From RGIG4608 sp045637205 (GTDB lineage: Bacteria > Bacillota > Clostridia > Oscillospirales > CAG-272): 64,000 bases of DNA. Below, one piece after another: positions 9,262 through 19,618 of the stretch. Position numbers and translations under genes: made by a program. The DNA is taken from the NCBI GenBank assembly GCA_045637205.1, contig JAZTYY010000005.1, positions 19,965 to 83,964 of the forward strand. Reading direction: 5' to 3'. Below the pieces are notes generated by a model, which searched no databases, was not told the DNA's origin, and worked only from the letters and a program-made list of their open reading frames with translations. Numbering within the stretch: the first letter of the stretch is position 1; every line of letters starts with the position of its first letter.

Positions 9262-9945
9262 TCAAACAATTTCCTTATATTCATCGGGAGAGTATGAATT
9301 GACTATTTTTCCATCATCAATCTTGATTATTCTATCTGCAATCAATATTGCATCGTCAATATCATGTGTAACATACACAAGAGTTGGATTGTATTCTTTA
9401 TAATAATTCAATACCAACTTGCGCATTTTTCGTCTTGTTTCAATATCAAGATTTGAAAAAGGTTCATCAAGCAAAATGATACTCGGCTTTTTCACAAACG
9501 CCCTTGCCAAAGCAACAAGCTGTTGCTGACCGCCTGAAAGCTGAAACGGCTTTCTTGTGAGTAAATAGGTCAATCCAAATCTTTTTGCCACTTCTCTGAC
9601 CATTCGATTGATTTCTTCATACTTGACCTTTGAATTAGTCAGAGGATATGCAATATTTTCAAATACGGTGAGATGCGGATACAAAACGTATTCCTGATTT
9701 ACATACGCCATATCATTGCTGCGTTTATTAAACTCAGATACATCCCTGCCGTCGATCAATAGATCTCCCTCTGTATATTTAAGCATTCCTGCTATTGCTT
9801 TAAGAAGTGTTGTTTTTCCGCAACCCGATTCACCAATTACAACCAGAGTTTGCCCTGTGGGAATAGATAAATCGATATTATCAAGCACCAATAGGTGTCC
9901 GCCTTTTACTTTGTAATAGCAAGAAAGATGCTTCAATTCAATCAT
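9262..9945 (-). CDS. Short ABC transporter ATPase
   Basis: A 227-residue nucleotide-binding domain only, with Walker A GESGCGKTT, signature LSGGQQQ, Walker B IILLDEP and the D-loop SNLD, then the H-loop VTHD. It lacks the C-terminal TOBE domain of MalK/MsmK proteins, so it is about 150 residues shorter than the ATPase at 0.8 kb. It overlaps the SGNH gene by 4 nt (ATGA) and is 3 nt from the six-TM gene. It may pair with that protein or be a second ATPase for the sugar permeases. Confidence 0.88.
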   Translation of the reverse strand: MIELKHLSCYYKVKGGHLLVLDNIDLSIPTGQTLVVIGESGCGKTTLLKAIAGMLKYTEGDLLIDGRDVSEFNKRSNDMAYVNQEYVLYPHLTVFENIAYPLTNSKVKYEEINRMVREVAKRFGLTYLLTRKPFQLSGGQQQLVALARAFVKKPSIILLDEPFSNLDIETRRKMRKLVLNYYKEYNPTLVYVTHDIDDAILIADRIIKIDDGKIVNSYSPDEYKEIV

Positions 9946-10583
9946 TCAATATTAAATCCTTCCATTTTGCCGAATTCGGTCAACCATTCATTCGCGATAA
10001 TATGTGCGCCAACCGCAGTTGGATGGATGCCGTCAGATATATAATAATCCATCGGAGCGCCTTTTGTCAATACATCAAATTTGTCTTGCAATGAAATATA
10101 TCGACAACCATGAGATAAAGCAACTCTTTGAGCAACGGAAGCATAATCCTTTATTTCGCTCATTTTTTCGTATGCATTCTCCGTTTCAGCTCCTAAAGTT
10201 ACAAATGAACCCATGACTATTATTTCCACATCAGGGAGAACCTTTTTAGTATCTTCTATAATCATATTATAGAATCTTTCATATCTATCAAGTTCCACCC
10301 CATTTCCATACTTAACCTCGTGGTAAACATCGTTAGCACCGACAAGAATGGTAATAACGTCGGGAACCAAATTCCAGCAGTCTATTTTTATTCTTTGATA
10401 GATGTCAACTATTCTGTTGCCGCTGATTCCGCGGTTAAGAATTTCATATTTTTGTGGAAATCTTGTTCCAAGATATCCCTCTATAGGAAATACATAACCG
10501 TTTCCATAGCTATAAACGGTATGATCCGCATTTCTATCGCGTCTCATATCGGTAATTGAATCTCCAATAAATAAAAGTCTCAT
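9942..10583 (-). CDS. SGNH/GDSL-family hydrolase
   Basis: 213 residues with the four SGNH blocks: FIGDSITD (catalytic Ser, block I), RGISGNRIVD (Gly), VGANDVYH (Asn) and DGIHPTAVG (Asp-x-x-His). It has no signal peptide, so it is probably cytoplasmic. The usual role is ester hydrolysis, for example removal of O-acetyl groups from imported sugars. It sits between the GH20 gene and the ATPase gene, which supports deacylation of imported glycan. The specific substrate is inferred only from context. Confidence 0.87.
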   Translation of the reverse strand: MRLLFIGDSITDMRRDRNADHTVYSYGNGYVFPIEGYLGTRFPQKYEILNRGISGNRIVDIYQRIKIDCWNLVPDVITILVGANDVYHEVKYGNGVELDRYERFYNMIIEDTKKVLPDVEIIVMGSFVTLGAETENAYEKMSEIKDYASVAQRVALSHGCRYISLQDKFDVLTKGAPMDYYISDGIHPTAVGAHIIANEWLTEFGKMEGFNIE

Positions 10584-10592
10584 ATTTTCTCC

Positions 10593-12395
10593 TTAAAGGG
10601 TATTTACAGTAACGTAATTTGCCCAGTTGTAATATGTCAAGTGCTCGTCATCGGCATCCTGCCAATTGAACGGCAATATCTCCTGTTCCAACTCCATAAT
10701 TGGAGTTCCGTTTTTCAAGTATTCATCAATTCGCTGCTTACAGGTCTTAATTCTTTGAATAAGTCCGCCAATTCTAATATCTTGTATTTCAAAGCCCTGA
10801 TGCTTATATTCGTCATTCCATTGAGCATACATAGCTTTATGGAATTCTTCAATACGAGAAATAAGCTCTGGACAATCAATCTCGGATATTCTGCGAAGCT
10901 TTTCCACATCGTTTGCCTTGTATGCAGCTCTTGCTTGCTTTCCAAGTAAAATTTTGATTTCAAGCACTCTGCAAAGCTGTTTTGCGGTATTAAATAAAAG
11001 CGGCAGATTTTCAACGTCAAGCGCTTCAAAATCTCTAACGTGCTTTTGCATACTCGGCAAGAAATCATCACAACAACGAGCATCCAAAAAACCACTAAAG
11101 AGATCATTATACAAATAATATTTGGTAGGACACTCTATTCTAAGTTTGGTTTTACCCAATTCATTGGGAGTGTCAAGCAACATATACGTATCCCAATCAA
11201 TATCTGTAAGTGCCTTAAATTGCTCTTTAATTTCTAATAGGTCATATACGCCATAAAAATGAGAGGCAAAATAACAAAGCGAAGGCAAAATAGAGTATAC
11301 CGAGCATTCTGAACCATTATCACCCCAACAAGTAGTAAAGAAATTCTTTATACAATGCTCTTTCATCATTGGATAAAGCGCATTAAATGTCTTAAAAGTA
11401 TAATTATTATGCGGTACTATACCAATACACTTCCAAGCGGTATTAACCATCCACACTTCCCTGTTGAATTTATTGTGTTCTTTGAGCATTCTGTCATATT
11501 GCTCGGAATCCATGCTTCTGTAATCCCAATATGCTAACGATACGTTTTCCGGCACCTTATCAATAACCTCTTGAGGGATAGGATTTTTTCCGTAGTATAT
11601 ACCGTCATTAACAATTCTAAAGAACATATCCGACCACATCATCGGCTTAAATCCGTATTTTTCAGCAATTTGGCAAACTCTGTTCAAATGTTTAAGAATA
11701 ATTGTAAATCTATCAACATATCCGTGCGCCTTGAGGTATCTACCAAGTCCAACCATATCCGCTTCATCCATGCCGATATTTATAATATCAGTCTTGAAGC
11801 ATTTACGCATAGAAGCAAACATGTCATCAATCCATTGATACGTTTTTTCGTTATCACAAAGCAAAATATCGTTAACGTCAAACATATCTCCAAGCTCCCA
11901 CCACTTCTTAGCTGCATTCATATGAGCTAAGGTCTGTATACAAGGAACGAGCTGAATATCAAATTCCGATGCATACGCATCTAATTCTCTTAATTCATCA
12001 TCAGTATATCTTCCGCGAAGATAACCAAAGTATGGGCGATTTTCAATTGTATACACATCTTCCATATACAATAAAACCATATTATAGCCCATAAGTGCAC
12101 TAAGCCTAATAATATTTTTAATAGTGGAAATATTCAAAACACCGTTTCGTGAGGAATCAAGCATAATCCCCATATTTTTAAGTTCACAATTTATATCAAC
12201 ATAAAAATCACCCTTGCCCTGATGCTTTTTAATTTCAAGCAAAGCGCGACCAAGTTGAACGTGGTTACTGTAAACGATAAGATACTTTTCCCCATTGCCC
12301 TGTACTGAACAATGATCAGAATCAAGTGTTTTTGTGAGATGTATATTATCAGCAGAGAGATTTATCTGCTCACACAATGTTTTCAATATATCCAT
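10593..12395 (-). CDS. GH20-family beta-hexosaminidase-like enzyme
   Basis: About 600 residues with no signal peptide. A TIM-barrel pattern follows a small N-terminal domain: GIMLDSSRNGVLNIS (77-91), YMEDVY, then the acid pair in IGMDEAD with D210-E211, matching the Asp-Glu pair of GH20 enzymes that use substrate-assisted catalysis. The expected reaction is release of terminal GlcNAc or GalNAc from oligosaccharides in the cytoplasm. The ATG at 12395 follows AAAAGGTG and is preferred to a GTG three codons earlier. It fits the neighbouring SGNH, NagA and NagB genes. Confidence 0.82.
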   Translation of the reverse strand: MDILKTLCEQINLSADNIHLTKTLDSDHCSVQGNGEKYLIVYSNHVQLGRALLEIKKHQGKGDFYVDINCELKNMGIMLDSSRNGVLNISTIKNIIRLSALMGYNMVLLYMEDVYTIENRPYFGYLRGRYTDDELRELDAYASEFDIQLVPCIQTLAHMNAAKKWWELGDMFDVNDILLCDNEKTYQWIDDMFASMRKCFKTDIINIGMDEADMVGLGRYLKAHGYVDRFTIILKHLNRVCQIAEKYGFKPMMWSDMFFRIVNDGIYYGKNPIPQEVIDKVPENVSLAYWDYRSMDSEQYDRMLKEHNKFNREVWMVNTAWKCIGIVPHNNYTFKTFNALYPMMKEHCIKNFFTTCWGDNGSECSVYSILPSLCYFASHFYGVYDLLEIKEQFKALTDIDWDTYMLLDTPNELGKTKLRIECPTKYYLYNDLFSGFLDARCCDDFLPSMQKHVRDFEALDVENLPLLFNTAKQLCRVLEIKILLGKQARAAYKANDVEKLRRISEIDCPELISRIEEFHKAMYAQWNDEYKHQGFEIQDIRIGGLIQRIKTCKQRIDEYLKNGTPIMELEQEILPFNWQDADDEHLTYYNWANYVTVNTL

Positions 12396-12425
12396 TATTA
12401 TCACCTTTTTATTTTTTGAGGTTAT

Positions 12426-12455
12426 CCTTCCCCACGGCTTGCGCCGAGGGGAAGG
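12426..12455. other. Intra-operon hairpin
   Basis: A strong stem (CCTTCCCC paired with GGGGAAGG, with a further CGGC/GCCG inner stem and a GCAA loop on the minus strand) lies between the large surface-protein gene and the GH20 gene. There is no T run after it on the minus strand, so it looks more like an mRNA-stabilising or processing structure than a terminator. Confidence 0.6.
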
Positions 12456-12508
12456 AATCTTGTTTAGGAGGTAGCTATGAAAACATAACTACTTAACACC
12501 ATAAAATC

Positions 12509-15500
12509 TTATTTTGTTAAACCAAGAGATGTAGCAAGAGCTGCAGCTGCTTCGTTTTCCCAAAGAGCAGCCATATCTGCAAAGTTTGCATTAGTTGTTC
12601 CTGTGGGGAAGTTCGCCTTTGTCCAACCCTGGTTATAAGGCATATATGTTGCATCGGCAGCATTTACTGCATAGCAGTTGCTGAATATAGCTGTGTTATT
12701 TGTTCCGTGAAGCTTACCGAATGCTGTACCAAGACGAAGTCCGTCAGCAATTGATGTAAGCTCTACAATAGTATTATTAATCTTTGCAGCTGCCTGAATT
12801 CTACCTGCGAGAAGACCTGCACCAAAGTTTGTAAGATTGCTTGTTGCAGCCATACCATCCTTTGTAATAGAACCACTTACATATACGTTTTCGATTGTAC
12901 CGGTCAATGCACCACCAACTATAAGAGCTGTGTTAGCCGAAACTGTACCTGTAACCTTAAGATTCTTGATCGTACCGCTTACATCTGCAAACAAGCCAAT
13001 ATTACCTGTATTCGCTGCAATGTTAGACAATGTATAATTTCTACCGTCAAATTCGCCGGCAAAAATAGTACCAGTCAGACCGGAATTCTTAATTGTTACA
13101 CCGTTAAGATCGATATCTTGGCCAAGCGCAAGCATACCACTATATGTTTTACCATCAGCAGCTACTGTAAGATGATTCTTCATTTTAAGAACGTCACTTG
13201 CTGTATTGATAGTCCAAACAACCTTTGCACCCTCAATAGTATAGATATGTGTTCCTGTTGTAACTACGATAGTAACCACACCCGAAGGCATTGTATCTGT
13301 CTTCATAGCTGCCGCGGGAATTGTAAGAGCACCGTTTGCGATGCTACCGCCAACCTCGATACCTGCAACTGTCACAGAGGAAGGAGTACCCGTAAGATCT
13401 GCATGAGAAATTACAAAGTCAGTTCCCTCTTTGTTATTAGCATAGTAAAGAACGTCAGAAACTGTAAGAGTTACTTCGGTTTTGGTATGTCCCTGACACT
13501 TTTCTGCACACTGCTTTTCTGCGCACTCACTTGCGCAAAGTCCGCAGATTTCACAAGGATTTGCACATTCGTGATGTCCTTCGCACTTCTTTGCACATGT
13601 AGTTTCTGCACATTCACTTGCACAAAGTCCACAGATTTCACAAGGATTTGCACAAACGTGAGGTTTGGAGGGCTCTGCAATGCCGAGAGAAACTGCGAGT
13701 GCCTTTGCAGAATCGTTCGTTGTCCAAAGCTCGTACATTGAATCGAAGTTTGCATTTGTGCCACCGGTGGTAAAGCTCTTCTTTACCCAACCCTGATTGT
13801 AAGGCATAAATGTTGCGTCAGCAGCATTGATTGCATAGCAGTTTGTAAAGGAGTTTTCACTTGCAGAACCGCCGTGAAGCTTACCAAAAGCTGTAGCAAG
13901 ACGAAGTCCGTCTGTCATAGAAATGATTTCAACGATTACGTTGTTGATCTTGGCACCTGCATTAATTCTACCTGCAAGAAGACCGGCGCCAAAGTTTGTA
14001 AGATTGCTTGCAGCAGCCATTCCGTCAGCTGCAATAGTACCGCTTACGTATACGTTTTCGATTGTACCGGTTAATCCACCACCAACAAGAAGACCTGCAT
14101 ATGTAGAAAGAGTACCATTTACAACCTTAACATTCTTAATTGTTCCGCTTACATTGGTAAACAAACCGATATTACCACTGTTTGCAGGAAGAGACATGTT
14201 AGAAAGTGTGTAATTTCTACCGTCAAATTCACCTGCGAAGGTGTGGTTATTGGTCAAACCATGATTTTTAATTGTAACACCTGTAAGATCAATATCTGCA
14301 CCAAGTGCAAGCATACCACTATATATGCTTCCGTTAAGAGTGAGATGTTCTCTCATCTTAAGGATTTCTGTTGCATTATTAAGTACCCAAACGAATGTTA
14401 CGTCCTTAACGTAGTAGTTAGCATCGTTTTCAAGAACAAGTCTGAGCTCATTTGCACCTGTTGCGATAGGAGCAGAAGCTGCCGCCAAAGCTTCCTTAGT
14501 GATGGAAACCACACCATTTTCACAGGTAAGTGTAAGCTCTACCTCTGATCCACTAACACCCATAGCATAAGCCTTAAGTGAGGTAAGAGTTGTGGGAACG
14601 CCGGAAATTGTGATAGTTGACTGATTTGCATCATTCAAATAAACTTTTTGAGCAAGGGTTGTTTCATTCTTAGTTTTAATGGCAATTTCCTTAGATACTT
14701 CGCCCCAAGTAATAGTGACTTTAGCGCCATCCGCCAATGTGAGAAGCTGGTTTGCAGTTACCCTACCGTTGGAGACTGTAAGCTTATCGCTATTGGATGT
14801 AATTACGCACGCATTGTAGTTATTAAGTAATGCCACTGCTTCACCAAGTGACAATTCCTTTTCTGTGGGAAGTCCCTCAAGCTCTGCCTTAAATACATCC
14901 GCAGATGACTTGAATGTCATTGTTGCAGTATCCCAAATATCGCTGGGATATGCTACCTTCTTTTCAGAATAATAATCACTTGCAAGCAATTCGCTCATAG
15001 ATGTATATCTCTGAACTGATTTGCTATACTGTGTTGCTTCATCAATAGCACCGCTACCACCGAAAAGCTTATCGGGAGAAACAACGAATACGTTTTCAAA
15101 CGCACCCTTATTTGTTGCTGCTTCAAGGATACCGTACTTTCCTTCTGGGAATCCTTCGGGAACGGAGATTGAGCAGTTTGCAACTACAACTACATTCTTA
15201 ATAACATTTTTATCATTTGCCTGAACAAACAAACCAGCTGTACCGGTTACGTATCCGGTTGAAAGCTCATTAATACCAAAGTAGCAGTTTTCAAGTGTAC
15301 CCATCATAGCATATGCCAAAACAGGTGCATGGCTTGTCGGAGCATTTACTTTAATATTTGTAAACGCAACGTTTTTAACTGTTGCAGTTGAAGATACGAC
15401 ACCAAAGATACCACCACCGGAGGAAATATTGAATCCATCAATAGTATATCCGCGACCGTCAAATGTACCAACAAGACCAACACCGTCGCCACTATACCAT

Positions 15501-16861
15501 CCACGTCCAACGAATGCTGCTTCGCTTGCATCGATGTTGTTACCGAGAATATAATATCCATCAGCCTTGATATCAGGAATCTTTGTGCTTGACTGGAAGA
15601 TAGCAAGGAACTCATCCATTGTTGTGATAACCTTGCTTACAAGAAGAACGTTAATTTTATAAGATATCTTTTCGCCCTCGATAACAAGAGTTCTATTACC
15701 AAAAAGGGTTACCTTGGAAGCATCAATTACGCCACTCTCAACATTCCAAATATTTGTTTTGGTTTGATCTTCAAGATCGTAAACAGAGAGAATACCGAAT
15801 TCTTCTCCAAAGAGTTGATCAACATTCAAACCATTTTCGGATGAAAGATCAACTACAATTTCACCTTCAACGGGCTTTGTTACATTTGCTTTATCAACTG
15901 TAAATTCAACAGAGTTGGAAAGGATAACTCCCTCCTCTGCGAACTGATACTGGCAATAAATAGTAGCTTTATCGCCTACTTTTGCTGTAGGAGCCAATGT
16001 TACTACGCCATTTTCATCTACCAAAAGGATCTCTTCATCAGAGGATTTGAATACGATGTCAGCTGAAATATCGTTACCCTCGTAGATTGCTTCAAGAACA
16101 ACAACCTTTGAGCTATCTTTATAAACTGTTTCGCCATCGGTTGCTCCCTGGAGATATATTACAGAGGATTCACCGTCTGCAATACCAACATTCATAGAGA
16201 AATTAGCCAAAACCTTAACATTAATGGTGAGTGTAAGGCTGCCGTCAATACCTGCGGCGGTTGCTCTGGGAAGATTTGCAGTTACTGTGATCTGTGTTTC
16301 GCCAACGCCAACGCCGATAATCTTGCCATCCTCGCTGATGGTTGCGATGCTATCGTTGGCAGAATCGAATGAATATGTAATGTCATAAGCTGCATTATCA
16401 AGAATTTCGCTCTTGAATTTTACAGAAGGAATTACCACTCTTTCCTGACGCTTAGCAATATGAACCTCTGCTTCAGTTACCATAAGCTGAGGTCTTACAA
16501 GTGCATCAACAGTTACTGTACAAGAAGTGCTAAACTCTCCAACGCTTGCTGTGATCACAGCAGTTCCTTTAGCCATAGCATCAAGCTTGCCGTCATTAAC
16601 TGCGACGATTTCGGGATGATCGGAAACCCAAGAAATTTCTTGGTCATTAACAAGTTCACCGTTATTATCTTTTACGGTAACTGTCAATTCTGCTTTGTCA
16701 AACACATCGAGTTCAAGCTCTGTATCTGACAATTCAAGTGTGTAAGTTGTTTTTGGGGGAGTAGTAGGTGTAGGATCAGGCGTACCGGTAAACCAATCAC
16801 AACCTGCGAACAAGCTACTAATCATTACAAGCACCAACAATAATAGGATACTTCTTTTCAT
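12509..16861 (-). CDS. Large secreted lipoprotein with Ig-like and duplicated beta-repeat modules
   Basis: 1450 residues. The signal peptide ends in a lipobox (LFAGC, Cys about 21), followed by a Thr/Pro linker. Residues about 38-330 hold BIg2-like Ig domains. The middle has a GLUG-like beta-helix section (FDGRGYTIDGF). Two long modules are near copies of each other (about 830-1040 and 1180-1450), each with FAGEFDGRNYTLSN and NLTNFGAGLLAGRI. Between them sit two Cys-rich repeats of about 29 residues (CANPCEICGLCASECAE), which may bind metal or form disulfides. I see no catalytic domain. It is probably a cell-surface glycan-binding or adhesion protein of the locus. Confidence 0.82.
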   Translation of the reverse strand: MKRSILLLLVLVMISSLFAGCDWFTGTPDPTPTTPPKTTYTLELSDTELELDVFDKAELTVTVKDNNGELVNDQEISWVSDHPEIVAVNDGKLDAMAKGTAVITASVGEFSTSCTVTVDALVRPQLMVTEAEVHIAKRQERVVIPSVKFKSEILDNAAYDITYSFDSANDSIATISEDGKIIGVGVGETQITVTANLPRATAAGIDGSLTLTINVKVLANFSMNVGIADGESSVIYLQGATDGETVYKDSSKVVVLEAIYEGNDISADIVFKSSDEEILLVDENGVVTLAPTAKVGDKATIYCQYQFAEEGVILSNSVEFTVDKANVTKPVEGEIVVDLSSENGLNVDQLFGEEFGILSVYDLEDQTKTNIWNVESGVIDASKVTLFGNRTLVIEGEKISYKINVLLVSKVITTMDEFLAIFQSSTKIPDIKADGYYILGNNIDASEAAFVGRGWYSGDGVGLVGTFDGRGYTIDGFNISSGGGIFGVVSSTATVKNVAFTNIKVNAPTSHAPVLAYAMMGTLENCYFGINELSTGYVTGTAGLFVQANDKNVIKNVVVVANCSISVPEGFPEGKYGILEAATNKGAFENVFVVSPDKLFGGSGAIDEATQYSKSVQRYTSMSELLASDYYSEKKVAYPSDIWDTATMTFKSSADVFKAELEGLPTEKELSLGEAVALLNNYNACVITSNSDKLTVSNGRVTANQLLTLADGAKVTITWGEVSKEIAIKTKNETTLAQKVYLNDANQSTITISGVPTTLTSLKAYAMGVSGSEVELTLTCENGVVSITKEALAAASAPIATGANELRLVLENDANYYVKDVTFVWVLNNATEILKMREHLTLNGSIYSGMLALGADIDLTGVTIKNHGLTNNHTFAGEFDGRNYTLSNMSLPANSGNIGLFTNVSGTIKNVKVVNGTLSTYAGLLVGGGLTGTIENVYVSGTIAADGMAAASNLTNFGAGLLAGRINAGAKINNVIVEIISMTDGLRLATAFGKLHGGSASENSFTNCYAINAADATFMPYNQGWVKKSFTTGGTNANFDSMYELWTTNDSAKALAVSLGIAEPSKPHVCANPCEICGLCASECAETTCAKKCEGHHECANPCEICGLCASECAEKQCAEKCQGHTKTEVTLTVSDVLYYANNKEGTDFVISHADLTGTPSSVTVAGIEVGGSIANGALTIPAAAMKTDTMPSGVVTIVVTTGTHIYTIEGAKVVWTINTASDVLKMKNHLTVAADGKTYSGMLALGQDIDLNGVTIKNSGLTGTIFAGEFDGRNYTLSNIAANTGNIGLFADVSGTIKNLKVTGTVSANTALIVGGALTGTIENVYVSGSITKDGMAATSNLTNFGAGLLAGRIQAAAKINNTIVELTSIADGLRLGTAFGKLHGTNNTAIFSNCYAVNAADATYMPYNQGWTKANFPTGTTNANFADMAALWENEAAAALATSLGLTK

Positions 16862-16887
16862 AGTTTTTCTCCTTTTTAAATTTTATC

Positions 16888-17562
16888 TTATGCGGCAACT
16901 ACCGCTAAGTTCAAAGTAATAATGAGTCCGTAAGCGTCCTCGCCGCCAACGCGTTCCAGTCCGCCAAGACCTCTCCAATAGGCATAAACAGTTACGGTTA
17001 CATTGCCTGTTTTGTGAGCAGTGATAACACCGTTTTCATCAACAGTTGCGATGCTTTCGTCCGATACCTCGTAAAAATACAAGGTATCTTCATCGTTTGT
17101 TGTAACACCGTTAAATGTAACACTGGGCTGCAATGTGAAGCTCTGTCCTTGAGCTACACTAAGAGAATCACCGTTAACGTTAAGCTTAAGCTGAGGTATT
17201 ATTCCCTCATACGTTGCATTTACCTGGCAAGTAGCCTTTGTTCCGTCCTCAAGACTTGCGGTGATCGTTGCACTTCCCGCACCTTTTGCAAAAACAACAC
17301 CGTCTTCGACCACAATGGAAGGATTGGAGCTCTTCCAAGTAACTACCTGATCAACTGCATTACCATCAGCATCTGTAACTGTAGCAACAACAGTCTTTTT
17401 CTCATACATCACCATAGAAAGTGATTCTTGATCCAAAGTAACGCTGTATTTGTTGTCGCTATTTTCGGTGGTGGGTTCAGTCTGCTTGGGCGGAAAAAGA
17501 CCGCAGGAGCAGAGTCCAAGCACCATAGCCATTAAAATAAATAATGTTATAATTCTTTTCAT
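16888..17562 (-). CDS. Ig-like (BIg2) lipoprotein
   Basis: A 224-residue lipoprotein with lipobox GLCSC near residue 20, then two Ig-like bacterial domains (about 38-120 and 125-222) with typical GSATITASLEDG and GNVTVTVYAYW strands. The N-terminal half resembles the first Ig domain of its 1450-residue neighbour, so the two probably arose by duplication. It may be a small surface adhesin or carbohydrate-binding partner. It is co-transcribed with its neighbours (gaps of 26 and 15 nt). Confidence 0.8.
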   Translation of the reverse strand: MKRIITLFILMAMVLGLCSCGLFPPKQTEPTTENSDNKYSVTLDQESLSMVMYEKKTVVATVTDADGNAVDQVVTWKSSNPSIVVEDGVVFAKGAGSATITASLEDGTKATCQVNATYEGIIPQLKLNVNGDSLSVAQGQSFTLQPSVTFNGVTTNDEDTLYFYEVSDESIATVDENGVITAHKTGNVTVTVYAYWRGLGGLERVGGEDAYGLIITLNLAVVAA

Positions 17563-17577
17563 AATTTCTCCTAAATG

Positions 17578-19605
17578 TTATTCAATAATTCCCCAGCTCT
17601 TCATCAAGTCAGTAACTGTTCCTCTCATTTCACTCTCACGTCCAATGTTTGCAATCATCTGGTCGTGATAGAATTGTGATTTTGCGAGTTCAACGTCTGC
17701 ATCCGTCATCATCGGCTGATAAAGCTTCAGAAGAAGATAGTTATATGCAATACGCTCTGTGGAAATATTTTTAACGTAAACATTGTAAAGTGCAACATTT
17801 TCGTCCTTAACAGACTCAACCTCTTCAAGTGCCTTGGTCATCTGAGCCGTCCAATCAACGAGGAGTTGTCTCTCCCAAAGCTTCTTATCAAGTGCATTAT
17901 AGAAAATGGAACGGGGACCGCAGTATCCAAGCACGTCGCTCTGATAGTTTGCAAATGCCTTCCATTCAAAGAACACCTTCTTCATGGTCTCAGCGGCAGG
18001 TCCAAAATAATTTTTCATAAATTTGTCGATAAGAGCATTTATGTCCTGATCTACGTTCCAAGTGAGTTTAGAATAGAGATAAATCTTAAGCCAAGACCAA
18101 CCTGTAGCGGAGCCCGTCTGATTTGACTGACCCTGATCGTAGATAAAGTCTACGTTGTTTTCTATAGCGAACTTGTATGTCGCCTGAGTTGTATCAAATG
18201 TGTTATAGGGCGTTAAGAAATATGAGAAGTTCGTGGAATACATCCAGAAATAGTTCGTATCACTTATAGATGCCCAGGCCTTAAGGTTCTCTGCGTAAGG
18301 AGCATTCGCTGATGTTTCATCATAGAAATCCTTAGTGTAGTCACCGTTGGTTTCAGCAAAATAAGGGATGATATGCTCGTTAAGAACTACCTTGTCATCG
18401 ACAGGCACGTAAGTTCCGAGCGATTCATCATATTTTGCAGGAGCCGCATTCGTTGCGTGATAAGCAAAGAACACAATCTTGAAATCTCTTGCGTGGGGTT
18501 TGCCTTCTTCACTATTGAAATAATCTTCAACAAGCTCGGAAACACCATTCAAGAAAACAACGATGGAAGCTGCTTGAGATCCATTGTAATATGCCTTCAT
18601 CTCATTACAAGAATCACATTCGCAAAGACTCTGAGTATCCTCGTGAGTCATTGTAATAAGGAATTTTGTAGGATTATTAATATAGTGCTCAATAATAACG
18701 TCAGCAACTATTCTTTGCATCTTTGCCACCTCTTCAGGCTTACCGTGAGCAGTATAGCAAAGATTCTTTTTATCTGTTGAGAACCAATCAGTATTATCCC
18801 CATAAATCGACTTAGGAATATATGCACTGGAATTATGAACCGTCTTTCCTCCAACGGGAATTACCATATCACCGAAATTAGTGAATCTCATTCTCTGTGC
18901 AGTTGTCTTATCAGACATAAGGAACTGATAGTTTGTTGCACGGATACCAATATCGGGAACGTCTGTTACATCATAATTCATAAGAGGAACTTCTTTAACA
19001 CCCTTATCGAGATAATAGCAGTCAACCCCGAAATAATCGAAATTGAAAAGCTGCGTAAGTAATTCATATGTAGCAAACTGTGCAGCCTCGTTGGTATATC
19101 CATAAAGGAAGATGCTATTTCCTACAGTTTTGATATTGAAGCCTTGATTTCCAAGAACTTGATAATCAGGTGTAAGTTCTGCTGCGTCAAGTATTACATT
19201 TTGACCAATAACTATATACTTGCTATTATCGTCAAAAGTTACATCCTCTGCATAAAGCAAAGGAAGGAAAACTCCTGTTGCTTCAACAAACATATTGGTA
19301 AAATCCTTGGCCGCAGTGTTTATTCTTTCATTGGCTGATTTTGAAATAACCAAGGAATATTCTGTAACACCGTTTTGAAGAATAAAAACACCTGTGTCGG
19401 TAATATTGTATTCGTGTACTGTTCCATCAACGTGGAAATCCGAAATGTTATCAATTTCAAGACCGTTTCCAACTTTATTTGGTGATTTTGTACCATCATT
19501 GTTATTCTCTCCTCCAGTACAGGACACCAAGAAGATGTTAGAAAGCAAAATTATCGTCAATATGAGGGATAATAAATTATTAATTCTGAATTTAGTATTT
19601 TTCAT
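17578..19605 (-). CDS. DUF4838 lipoprotein, putative glycoside-active protein
   Basis: 675 residues with a lipoprotein signal (lipobox LVSC near residue 29). The N-terminal ~150 residues look like the alpha-glucuronidase N-domain fold found before DUF4838 (SANERINTAAKDF, then YIVIGQN). The central region has the DUF4838 pattern, with THEDTQSLCECDSC and FFAYHAT. DUF4838 proteins are linked to glycoside-hydrolase-like TIM barrels, but the reaction is not settled for this one. Its place between Ig-like lipoproteins points to extracellular glycan handling. Confidence 0.78.
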   Translation of the reverse strand: MKNTKFRINNLLSLILTIILLSNIFLVSCTGGENNNDGTKSPNKVGNGLEIDNISDFHVDGTVHEYNITDTGVFILQNGVTEYSLVISKSANERINTAAKDFTNMFVEATGVFLPLLYAEDVTFDDNSKYIVIGQNVILDAAELTPDYQVLGNQGFNIKTVGNSIFLYGYTNEAAQFATYELLTQLFNFDYFGVDCYYLDKGVKEVPLMNYDVTDVPDIGIRATNYQFLMSDKTTAQRMRFTNFGDMVIPVGGKTVHNSSAYIPKSIYGDNTDWFSTDKKNLCYTAHGKPEEVAKMQRIVADVIIEHYINNPTKFLITMTHEDTQSLCECDSCNEMKAYYNGSQAASIVVFLNGVSELVEDYFNSEEGKPHARDFKIVFFAYHATNAAPAKYDESLGTYVPVDDKVVLNEHIIPYFAETNGDYTKDFYDETSANAPYAENLKAWASISDTNYFWMYSTNFSYFLTPYNTFDTTQATYKFAIENNVDFIYDQGQSNQTGSATGWSWLKIYLYSKLTWNVDQDINALIDKFMKNYFGPAAETMKKVFFEWKAFANYQSDVLGYCGPRSIFYNALDKKLWERQLLVDWTAQMTKALEEVESVKDENVALYNVYVKNISTERIAYNYLLLKLYQPMMTDADVELAKSQFYHDQMIANIGRESEMRGTVTDLMKSWGIIE

Positions 19606-19618
19606 TCATTTATCCTCC

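Noticed and set aside
13118..13741. 207-codon plus-strand frame opposite the Cys-rich repeats
   Set aside because: It is the antisense shadow of the large lipoprotein gene, without a ribosome binding site or family resemblance.
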